The position numbers and the translations under genes are program-made. Of a DNA stretch of 40,782 nt, positions 27,271-34,251 are shown piece by piece. The stretch's first letter is position 1; the number at the start of each line of letters is the position of its first letter. Source of the stretch: CAIMZW01 sp037135095. GTDB lineage: Bacteria > Actinomycetota > Actinomycetes > Nanopelagicales > Nanopelagicaceae. Where the stretch lies: contig JBAXKZ010000009.1 of assembly GCA_037135095.1 (NCBI GenBank), positions 1 to 40,782 on the forward strand. Direction: 5' to 3'. The notes beneath the pieces were generated by a model, which was given only the letters and a program-made list of their open reading frames with translations, ran no database searches and had not been told where the DNA came from.

Positions 27271-28943
27271 TGAAGCTCGGTGGCAGCGTTCCAAAGTGGA
27301 TTGGCCGATTGGCTTACCTTGTAGGTTTCTTTAATCTCACGGCTAGCATCTTTCGTCCCGTGAAACTCAAGAGCCATAACCTGCATCATTATTTACCGGT
27401 CTTCATTCACACGACTGCTTTTGCAACCTCTGTTATAACTGGCGCGCTAACTTTTATCTTGGCTCGAGGATTGGTTCGTCGCAAACGCCGAGCCTGGTCT
27501 CTAAGTTTGGCAATTTTGATTATCTCGATCTTTGCCAACGGACTCCGCTTCAAGGCCGCGCCGATTGAAATATCGATATCAATATTATTGGTACTTCTAT
27601 TGGTGATTTATCGAAACGAATTTTTCGCCGAATCTGACCCGACCACAAAATTTAGACCGTTACTAGGATTTCTTTTAGCTTTCATTGTCTTTGCTATTGC
27701 CAGCATCCTGATTCTCTATTTCCGTCACGGCTCTGAAGTTGTGGGTTATCCCTCCTTCTCCGATATCGCGCTAACGGTTCTTGAAGGATTTATTGGTATC
27801 GCCGGTCCAGTTCACTTTGAAAGTGATCGAATTAACGATGTTGTTGGAATAACTCTCGGAACCTTCGGTATCTTCTTAATCGTTATCCCGGTCTGGCTCT
27901 ACTTCCGAAGAATTGAACCGACCCCCAAGATGTCCGCCGAAGATTTAGACCAAGTTAAGAAGTTAATTCGCCACGATCAAGAACAGGATTCGCTTGGTTA
28001 TTTCGCGACTCGATTAGACAAGAGTGTGGTCTGGACCAAAAACCGAAAAGCCGGAATTGCCTACCGAGTTCAAGGCGGTGTCATGCTTGCGAGCGGTGAC
28101 CCCTTCGGTGAGTACTCATTGTGGAGTGAAGCGATTGATGAGTTTCTGGAAATTGCACGTCGCCATGCTTGGACTCCGGCGGTAATGGGATGCAGCGATC
28201 ATGGCGGCGAACTTTGGGTGGAAAAAGCTGGAATGCTCGCCATCGATATCGGCGATGAAGCGATTATTAACGTTGCGAATTTCACTCTTGAGGGTCGTTC
28301 AATGGGCAATGTCCGTCAGATGGTTAACCGAATTCGTCGCAAGGGTTATTCCACCTACTCATCGAAGTGGTCCGACCTTCCAGACGCTACTCAGAAGGAA
28401 TTACGTTCTTTGGCGAAGACGTGGCGCTACGGCGTTCCAGAGCGTGGATTTTCGATGTCGATGGATCGTTTTGGCGAAGCGGTCGATGGCGACACTTTTG
28501 TGACAGTGGCTGAATTGAATAACGAGATTAAAGGATTCCTCTACTTTGTTCCTTGGACTACCAATCGACTCTCGCTTGATCGAATGCAACGTGACCGCGA
28601 AAATGATCCTGGCGTTAACGAATTAATGATTACTTCAACCGTGGAGTTTGCAAAAGAGAATGGGATCACCCATATCTCGCTTAACTTTGCTGCCTTTCGA
28701 TCGCTATTCGAGCGCGCTGACAAGATAAGCGCCGGACCGATTACTCGCGGCAGCCGAAACCTAATTCGCTTCCTCTCCAACTGGTTTCAAGTTGAATCGC
28801 TGTATCGCTTCAACGCGAAGTTCCAACCGGAGTGGGAAACTAGGTACGTTCTTTATCCTAAGGCCAGCAATTTAGTTGCCGTTGGTTGGGCTGCGCTCCG
28901 AGCCGAAAAATTTATCTCTAGCTTCCGCTCTCACTCTGTTTGA
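27270..28943 (+). CDS. MprF-type aminoacyl-phosphatidylglycerol synthase (DUF2156)
   Basis: This enzyme class transfers an amino acid from aminoacyl-tRNA to membrane lipids, lowering surface negative charge. The 557-residue protein has about six membrane segments in residues 45-225. A cytoplasmic DUF2156 domain covers about 245-545, with GGVMLASGDPFGEY, MRQMVNRIRRKGYST-like RQMVNRIRRKG, NELMITSTVEFA and the diagnostic SLYRFNAKFQPEWETRYVLYP. It has no fused lysyl-tRNA synthetase domain, unlike mycobacterial LysX. The amino acid used (Lys, Ala or other) cannot be read. It overlaps the propeller gene (TAATG) and ends five bases from a convergent esterase gene. Confidence 0.88.
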   Translation: MKLGGSVPKWIGRLAYLVGFFNLTASIFRPVKLKSHNLHHYLPVFIHTTAFATSVITGALTFILARGLVRRKRRAWSLSLAILIISIFANGLRFKAAPIEISISILLVLLLVIYRNEFFAESDPTTKFRPLLGFLLAFIVFAIASILILYFRHGSEVVGYPSFSDIALTVLEGFIGIAGPVHFESDRINDVVGITLGTFGIFLIVIPVWLYFRRIEPTPKMSAEDLDQVKKLIRHDQEQDSLGYFATRLDKSVVWTKNRKAGIAYRVQGGVMLASGDPFGEYSLWSEAIDEFLEIARRHAWTPAVMGCSDHGGELWVEKAGMLAIDIGDEAIINVANFTLEGRSMGNVRQMVNRIRRKGYSTYSSKWSDLPDATQKELRSLAKTWRYGVPERGFSMSMDRFGEAVDGDTFVTVAELNNEIKGFLYFVPWTTNRLSLDRMQRDRENDPGVNELMITSTVEFAKENGITHISLNFAAFRSLFERADKISAGPITRGSRNLIRFLSNWFQVESLYRFNAKFQPEWETRYVLYPKASNLVAVGWAALRAEKFISSFRSHSV

Positions 28944-28948
28944 TTTCA

Positions 28949-30046
28949 CTAGGGAGCGACCGAATTTAGCCAAAGAAAGCCCGTGGTCACGTAAGGCTTC
29001 CATACCTTTATATTGTGACCGCCGTTTGGAATTTCATCGAACTTTACTGATATGAATTGGGCGCTTTCCGCAATAAATCGCTTAGTCGAAAAGTAAGAGT
29101 ACCTATCGCGCTTGCTTGCAATTGTTAGCATCTTTAAATTGCTGGGATTAGCCTTAAAGGTTTTAATTAAATTATATTTGTTAGAAAGAAAGTTTCGTTC
29201 CCTTTTGTTAATACCGATCGCAAAAGTCGGTTCGAAATAACCGGCTAATGAAATCGCCTGACCATATTGTTCTGGATGCCGAACAGCTACCTCTGCTGCA
29301 CACCAACCGCCCGTTGAATAACCAAAGGAACTCCAAAGCCGATCATCAATGCCGATGAAATTCTTCGCCAAAGTTTTCATATCAGCGGTTAACCAGGTTT
29401 CGACTTGAGCGCCACCAACATAATTAAGGCATTCGGTATCTTGCCCTGCGACCACGTTGATTGCTGGAATAATTGCAATCGTTGGTTTTATTTGACCAGC
29501 ATTTTCCAAATTCTCCATCGTGGTGATTCCACCTAAAGTTCCGATCCAAGTTTGCGGAACGCCTGGGTAACCTGGGAATAATTCAACGACTTGATAATTC
29601 GTACCGATGCCGGTGCTGTTCTTTGCCAGCAATAATTTACTAATGGTTGGAGAGGCCACCACATAGACGTAGTCGCTGACTTTTGATTTGGCCCCGGTTA
29701 TCACCTCTTTAAAAATGAGGCTTCCACCTTTGGTACGGGTCGCAGTCGCTAGATCCTTAGGCGAGATTGCCGAGAGCGCAGTTGGGCTAATTGCAATCTT
29801 CGCCAGGTTCTTCTTACTTCCAAAGAGATCGCCCCAACTCTCATAAAAGTTTCCGGAGCGGTTGATCGTTATTCCTGCCGAAACGACAATCAGGACTTGG
29901 ATTAAGATCAAACTACTAACCCGGATAAAAATGTGGCGAAACGACGTTTTAGCTAGCTTTGGCCAGAAAATAACCACCAAAACCAAGGCTCCCAGAGCGA
30001 GAAACCAGAAAAAGAGTTCGGTAGAGAAGTTAATTAGCGCAAGCAC
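28949..30046 (-). CDS. Membrane-anchored esterase D-like alpha/beta hydrolase
   Basis: This 365-residue protein has two N-terminal membrane segments (about 8-28 and 41-60), then an exported alpha/beta hydrolase domain of the esterase D/mycolyltransferase-like family. The nucleophile elbow is GYSTGG (S244). The likely acid is D314 in SKRDRYS and the His is H344 in NGGHNIKVW. FPGYPGVPQTWIG is the conserved strand and oxyanion region. The start is GTG, with a minus-strand TAAACT ending six bases before it, so probably leaderless. It faces the MprF-type gene end to end; enzymes of this fold can hydrolyse aminoacyl lipids, but that role here is inference. Confidence 0.83.
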   Translation of the reverse strand: MLALINFSTELFFWFLALGALVLVVIFWPKLAKTSFRHIFIRVSSLILIQVLIVVSAGITINRSGNFYESWGDLFGSKKNLAKIAISPTALSAISPKDLATATRTKGGSLIFKEVITGAKSKVSDYVYVVASPTISKLLLAKNSTGIGTNYQVVELFPGYPGVPQTWIGTLGGITTMENLENAGQIKPTIAIIPAINVVAGQDTECLNYVGGAQVETWLTADMKTLAKNFIGIDDRLWSSFGYSTGGWCAAEVAVRHPEQYGQAISLAGYFEPTFAIGINKRERNFLSNKYNLIKTFKANPSNLKMLTIASKRDRYSYFSTKRFIAESAQFISVKFDEIPNGGHNIKVWKPYVTTGFLWLNSVAP

Positions 30047-30052
30047 GTTATT

Positions 30053-30058
30053 AGTTTA
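30053..30058 (-). promoter_or_regulatory. -10 element for the esterase gene
   Basis: The minus strand reads TAAACT six bases before the GTG at 30046. No Shine-Dalgarno lies between them, so translation probably begins at the 5' end of the mRNA. Confidence 0.5.
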
Positions 30059-30090
30059 GTCTGGGGCTGATGTGACCTGTAATTAAAGAG

Positions 30091-30096
30091 TATAGT
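30091..30096 (+). promoter_or_regulatory. -10 element for guaB1
   Basis: TATAGT ends eight bases before the GTG at 30105, close to the TATAAT consensus. The transcript would begin within about two bases of the start codon, a leaderless or near-leaderless mRNA. Confidence 0.55.
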
Positions 30097-30104
30097 TTTT
30101 CCAC

Positions 30105-31541
30105 GTGCGCTTCTTAAGTGAACCTTCTTATGACCTGACATATGACGATGTCTTCATGGTCCCCAGCAAATCTGAAATTGCAAGTCGGATGGATGTCGAT
30201 CTGACTTCTCAGGATTTCACAGGAACCACCATCCCAATAGTTGTCGCAAATATGACTGCAATATCCGGACGGCGAATGGCGGAAACCATTGCCCGTCGTG
30301 GTGGCATTGCAGTTATCCCCCAAGATATTCCGCTGCAGGTTGTAGCTGATGTAATCGCTTGGGTAAAGGCTAGAAATACTTTCTTTGATACCCCCGTAAC
30401 CCTGGCCCCACATGAAACCGTTGCAGACGCCATGGATTTATTAAACAAGCGAGCGCATGGTGCCTTGATAGTTGTCGAAGATGGAAAGCCTGTTGGAATT
30501 GTTACCGAAGTCGATTGCGAGCGGGTGGATCGATTCACGCAACTTCATCAAATCATGAGCAAAGATATGGTCACCTTGTCTGACACCGTAACTCCGCGCG
30601 AAGCATTTGATCTTCTCAATTCCAACCGCCGCCGGTTAGCTCCGGTGGTTTCCGCCGATGGAAAGTTGATTGGAATTCTCACCAGGATTGGCGCGCTTCG
30701 CGCCACTCTTTATCGTCCAGCCATTGATGCAGATGGCAGGCTCCGAATTGCAGCTGCGGTCGGAATTAACGGCGATGTTGCTGCAAAAGCACAGGCGTTA
30801 ATTTCCGCCGGCGCCGATGTATTAGTCGTTGATACCGCTCATGGTCACCAAAATAAAATGATTGAGGCGCTTAAATTAATCCGCGCACTTAGCCCTTCAA
30901 TTCCAATTGTTGCCGGCAATGTTGTAACTGCTGAAGGAGTTCGCGCGCTGATCGAAGCTGGCGCCGACATAATAAAAGTTGGCGTTGGTCCAGGTGCAAT
31001 GTGCACCACCAGAATGCAGACCGGTGTCGGTCGCCCGCAATTTTCGGCTGTGCTCGAATGCAGCACTGAAGCAAAGAAGTACGGCAAGCATGTATGGGCC
31101 GACGGTGGCGTACGCCATCCCCGAGATGTCGCTTTGGCTCTTGCTGCCGGCGCTTCACAAGTAATGATCGGTTCCTGGTTTGCGGGAACGTTGGAATCTC
31201 CAAGTGATTTGAATCGCGACGCAACTGGCGCCCTTTATAAAGAATCTTTCGGGATGGCCTCTGCCCGCGCAGTTGCCGCTCGTACAGCAACTGAAGATGC
31301 CTTTGATCGAGCCCGTAAATCACTCTTCGAAGAAGGTATCTCTTCATCGCGTATGTATATCAATCCTGCTCGCCCAGGAGTTGAAGATCTACTTGATGAG
31401 ATCATCGCTGGACTTCGTTCTTCATGCACTTATGCCGGCGCAAATAGTTTGGATGATTTTCACGAGAAAGCTGTGGTTGGGATTCAATCTGCCGCAGGTT
31501 ATGCCGAAGGGCGGCCGCTACACACGAGCTGGCGTTCTTAA
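30105..31541 (+). CDS. guaB1: GuaB1-type IMP dehydrogenase/GMP reductase family protein
   Basis: GuaB1 is the actinobacterial IMPDH-related paralogue; the mycobacterial protein has been shown to act as a GMP reductase for purine recycling. The 478-residue protein has the TIM barrel start YDLTYDDVFMVPSKSEI. Two CBS domains occupy about residues 95-205 (VADAMDLLNKRAHGALIVV; APVVSADGKLIGILTR). The barrel resumes with VDTAHGHQ and the catalytic loop GVGPGAMCTTRMQTGVGRPQ with its Cys. The start is GTG with a -10 eight bases upstream. Its stop directly abuts the convergent small membrane protein gene. Confidence 0.92.
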   Translation: MRFLSEPSYDLTYDDVFMVPSKSEIASRMDVDLTSQDFTGTTIPIVVANMTAISGRRMAETIARRGGIAVIPQDIPLQVVADVIAWVKARNTFFDTPVTLAPHETVADAMDLLNKRAHGALIVVEDGKPVGIVTEVDCERVDRFTQLHQIMSKDMVTLSDTVTPREAFDLLNSNRRRLAPVVSADGKLIGILTRIGALRATLYRPAIDADGRLRIAAAVGINGDVAAKAQALISAGADVLVVDTAHGHQNKMIEALKLIRALSPSIPIVAGNVVTAEGVRALIEAGADIIKVGVGPGAMCTTRMQTGVGRPQFSAVLECSTEAKKYGKHVWADGGVRHPRDVALALAAGASQVMIGSWFAGTLESPSDLNRDATGALYKESFGMASARAVAARTATEDAFDRARKSLFEEGISSSRMYINPARPGVEDLLDEIIAGLRSSCTYAGANSLDDFHEKAVVGIQSAAGYAEGRPLHTSWRS

Positions 31542-31787
31542 CTAATCAATCTCACGTTTGGGATCATTGGAATCGTCGTAAGGTTCCCGAATCTCGGACA
31601 ATTTCCAATACATGTAATAGATAAATAGCCCAAAGAATGGCCATTCGAAGACATAAACCCAACTTCGATTGTTGCCGCTAAGCGCGCGTTGAAATTCAAT
31701 TACACCTAAGACTAAGCAAACTGGGATCGCACCCAAGATCCATTTTCGTTTTGGATCTAAATGCGGTGGCGTTTCGCTCTGACTCAT
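31542..31787 (-). CDS. Small two-helix membrane protein next to ctaG
   Basis: This 81-residue protein is hydrophilic at both ends, with two hydrophobic stretches (about residues 17-34 and 44-61, the second aromatic-rich: VYVFEWPFFGLFIYYMYW). I do not recognise a named family. Its ATG overlaps the ctaG stop by four bases (ATGA), so it is translated with CtaG and may help oxidase assembly; this rests on context only. Confidence 0.75.
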   Translation of the reverse strand: MSQSETPPHLDPKRKWILGAIPVCLVLGVIEFQRALSGNNRSWVYVFEWPFFGLFIYYMYWKLSEIREPYDDSNDPKREID

Positions 31788-32599
31788 TGAACACCTTTCG
31801 CAGTTTCTTCATCCTCTAGCTCTGCCATTCGCTTCTCGTTGGCAAACCAATCTTTGGCAGCTAAAACTACCCACATCGAATCGATCAACATTCCCATGGC
31901 CCACATCAGCGCACCACCAGTGTGTTGGTCGCGAAGCGGGGAGAGTCGGTGAGTGCTAGCACTCATGTTCATTGAGACCGAATGAAGCAATTTATTTCCC
32001 GAGTATAAAAAGAAGCCGGTCATCGTCTCGGGCAACATCATGGCAAAGAGGGAACCCAGTCGAACTGCATAGGAGACGGGAAAAGGCGTTGGGTTGCCAT
32101 CCAAGACGGGGTAGTAATAGATGACACCCGAGAGTAAGAAGAGCATCAACTCGAGGCAATGAACATTGCTATTTACCATTCCCGCATCAGCTAGCGGCGA
32201 AAAGTGGGTGGCGATCAGGGTAGCCAGAAAAATCACAAAGCCAACCTGTGGCTTAAATAAGGCTCGGACGACTGGAACGCGAGAAATTGAGCGGGTAACC
32301 CTACTTATCTGAGAATTTCTTGAGTTCAGAGCCAGCTTGATCGGAGAGCCAAGCACTAAAAGGGGCGAGATCAGCATCATCAAGAGAATGTGCTGAACCA
32401 TATGAACCCAAAAGAGCCGAACCGCAATATGAGGCACCGGCCCTACTAAAACAATAAAGGTAAGCGTGAGTGCGCTGTAGAAAGCGATCTGGCGCCAGCG
32501 AGCAATCAACTCAACGCTTGGCTGCTCCCACCGATACCAATAGGCAATTGAAAACAGAGCGACCGCAAAAAGCAGATCCCACGCCGGGTTCAACTTCAT
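31784..32599 (-). CDS. ctaG: Cytochrome c oxidase assembly protein CtaG (caa3 type)
   Basis: This family (caa3_CtaG) is a multi-pass membrane protein needed for copper insertion or assembly of heme-copper oxidases; it is unrelated to Cox11. The 271-residue protein has about seven membrane segments and the conserved MVQHILLMMLISPLLVLGSP region, with His residues in the HMVQH and ATHFSPL segments. I chose the ATG at 32599, near AGGTGG; a GTG at 32605 is an alternative. It diverges from the oxidase operon across a 129-base gap with an inverted repeat, supporting joint regulation. Confidence 0.88.
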   Translation of the reverse strand: MKLNPAWDLLFAVALFSIAYWYRWEQPSVELIARWRQIAFYSALTLTFIVLVGPVPHIAVRLFWVHMVQHILLMMLISPLLVLGSPIKLALNSRNSQISRVTRSISRVPVVRALFKPQVGFVIFLATLIATHFSPLADAGMVNSNVHCLELMLFLLSGVIYYYPVLDGNPTPFPVSYAVRLGSLFAMMLPETMTGFFLYSGNKLLHSVSMNMSASTHRLSPLRDQHTGGALMWAMGMLIDSMWVVLAAKDWFANEKRMAELEDEETAKGVQ

Positions 32600-32633
32600 A
32601 ACCACCTACAAATTCTTCGGATTAGACAATGGG

Positions 32634-32639
32634 TATATA
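32634..32639 (-). promoter_or_regulatory. -10-like element for ctaG
   Basis: TATATA on the minus strand lies about 34 bases upstream of the ctaG ATG. A start near 32627 would give a leader of roughly 28 bases including the AGGTGG site. The -35 region would overlap the left arm of the dyad at 32657. Confidence 0.4.
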
Positions 32640-32656
32640 AATTTTTTGTAACGCGT

Positions 32657-32681
32657 TGAGAGTTCCCTAAACATACTCTCA
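32657..32681. promoter_or_regulatory. Inverted repeat shared by ctaG and oxidase promoters
   Basis: Perfect 7-base arms TGAGAGT (32657-32663) and ACTCTCA (32675-32681) are separated by 11 bases, so the arm centres are 18 bases apart, nearly two helical turns. It lies in the middle of the divergent gap, where it would cover the -35 regions of both promoters. A dimeric regulator site is the natural reading; the regulator is unknown. Confidence 0.5.
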
Positions 32682-32703
32682 GGCGTACCCTCGCGACAGA
32701 GTT

Positions 32704-32709
32704 TATAAA
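32704..32709 (+). promoter_or_regulatory. -10-like element for the oxidase operon
   Basis: TATAAA lies 19 bases before the GTG at 32729, leaving room for a short leader with AAAGG and GGGA as ribosome-binding site. The right arm of the dyad lies at or just upstream of its -35 region. Confidence 0.45.
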
Positions 32710-32728
32710 CCTCACGAAAGGCTGGGAA

Positions 32729-33454
32729 GTGACCACGACTACCTCAACTCGAAGTAATAAGAGTGCGATCGGTGGCTTGATATTTGTACTGGTAGGTGTG
32801 ATCGTCGTCTCAACAGTAGGCGTTGTATTGCACACTTTAAGTGCAGATCCACAGAAGAAACTTTTTGCAACTGTCTCCGGAACGATGAGCACACCGCAAG
32901 GTGTTCTACCTCACGCATTTATTGAAGAAGGCGTCTATCCAGATTCCGTTCTTTCAAATTCACACGGTGCAAACGGTGGCAGCCACCCTGGTTGGCCTTC
33001 ATACGGTCCAGCTACTCACCTAGTTCTCCCAGCACATGCATATGTGACGATGACTCTTACCGTTTACGACAGCGGTGAAAATCTAAATCACGCCTACTTC
33101 GGAAAAGTTGTTGGCACGGTTGATGGAACTATGACGATCGACGGGGCTCAGGTTTCCGCTGTTCCTTCCGACCAGGTGCAACACACTTTTACCCTGCACG
33201 GTCTACCTACTTCTTCACAAGATCCACTATTTGTAAATGTTCCACTTCCAAAGATGACCGATGACCAGATGAAGGTTTATGACGACAAGGGCACCTTGCC
33301 TGTCGGACATAAAGTTGTTTTCTCTTTCATCACTGGCGGTAAAGGTGAATATGTCTGGAATTGCGAATATCCATGTGGTGACGGTACCTACGCAAAGTTT
33401 GGCGCCGTTATGGGTCAACTCGGTTATATGTCTGGAAAGGTGAGCGTCGCATGA
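32729..33454 (+). CDS. Cupredoxin-like oxidase subunit with degenerate CuA motif
   Basis: This 241-residue protein has one N-terminal membrane anchor (about residues 14-35) and an exported beta-rich domain. The C-terminus reads CEYPCGDGTYAKFGAVMG (C212, C216). It keeps the C-x3-C-G spacing of a subunit II CuA site, but the His expected four residues after the second Cys is Thr (T220) and the Met is displaced to 228. Other possible ligands are H121, H152 and H157. A modified copper site, a type-1-like site or a structural role are all possible. The start is GTG. Its stop overlaps the CuA subunit gene by four bases, so it belongs to the oxidase. Confidence 0.78.
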   Translation: MTTTTSTRSNKSAIGGLIFVLVGVIVVSTVGVVLHTLSADPQKKLFATVSGTMSTPQGVLPHAFIEEGVYPDSVLSNSHGANGGSHPGWPSYGPATHLVLPAHAYVTMTLTVYDSGENLNHAYFGKVVGTVDGTMTIDGAQVSAVPSDQVQHTFTLHGLPTSSQDPLFVNVPLPKMTDDQMKVYDDKGTLPVGHKVVFSFITGGKGEYVWNCEYPCGDGTYAKFGAVMGQLGYMSGKVSVA

Positions 33455-34251
33455 GTTCTCATGATCACGAAGTTGAAGAAGTACTTCCTCCCACACCTGG
33501 TGAACGAGTAGCCACCTTCTTAAAGCGTAAGGATGTAGTGCAATCGTTTGTCCTAGGTATTTTCTTTACCTTGGTTTTCGTAGTTCTTGGTCGCAGTTTC
33601 TATCCAAAGTGGATGCCAACAATTATGAGCACTGACATGAAAGCTAATGAAGCCTTGATGGTTGCCTTCACCTATATCTCTGCTCCAGTTTGTGGAGTGG
33701 TACTTGGAATCGCGACCTATACCTTCCTAAATCGACATACCGGTGACACCCCTCCTGAGGATGGGCCAGCGATCCGAACTAACACACCAGTTGTCGTTGT
33801 TTGGGGAATTGTCTCCAGCCTTATGGCACTGCTCGCAATTATCTGGGGCTTGGTTGAACTCAATGTTGGTTCCGAAGCGGCGGCCTCAGAAGCTAGAACT
33901 GCGATGGTTGTTGAAGTAACTGGATCACAATGGGTCTGGACTTTTAAGTATCCAGCTCAAGGAATTGAGACGCACGAACTTAATCTGCCGATCGACCAAC
34001 CAGTGATCTTTGATGTTATCTCTTCCGATGTAAATCACTCTTTCTGGCCAGTTCAACTTGGAGTTAAAGTTGATGCAAACCGCTTAGAGACAACTGTTGT
34101 ACACACCACCCCAACAAAATTGGGTGCGATCGACGTCAAATGCGCCGAACTCTGCGGGCTTTACCACGCATACATGGAAACCAGTGGTCAGATCATGACT
34201 GCAACCGATTTTAATAATTGGGTAACCGCACAAGGAGGTCACGTCGCATGA
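33451..34251 (+). CDS. Cytochrome c oxidase subunit II (CuA)
   Basis: Subunit II accepts electrons from cytochrome c or another donor through CuA. The 266-residue protein has the full CuA ligand set: H196 in SSDVNHSFW, then C231, E233, C235, H239 and M242 in CAELCGLYHAYM. The aromatic entry patch SQWVWTFKYP (160-168) is present. It has three membrane segments (about 32-49, 67-92, 112-136), one more than the usual two, with the extra one N-terminal. A complete CuA site argues for a c-type or copper-protein donor rather than quinol. It overlaps both neighbouring genes by four bases (ATGA). Confidence 0.93.
   Translation: MSSHDHEVEEVLPPTPGERVATFLKRKDVVQSFVLGIFFTLVFVVLGRSFYPKWMPTIMSTDMKANEALMVAFTYISAPVCGVVLGIATYTFLNRHTGDTPPEDGPAIRTNTPVVVVWGIVSSLMALLAIIWGLVELNVGSEAAASEARTAMVVEVTGSQWVWTFKYPAQGIETHELNLPIDQPVIFDVISSDVNHSFWPVQLGVKVDANRLETTVVHTTPTKLGAIDVKCAELCGLYHAYMETSGQIMTATDFNNWVTAQGGHVA

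Noticed and set aside
30889..31347. Open frame of 152 codons antisense to guaB1
   Set aside because: Arg/Gln/Leu-rich shadow of the conserved gene, with no ribosome-binding site or homology.
34218..34247. Upstream start for oxidase subunit I
   Set aside because: It would add ten Arg-rich residues from inside the subunit II gene; the ATG at 34248 has the same four-base overlap as its neighbours and GGAGG upstream.
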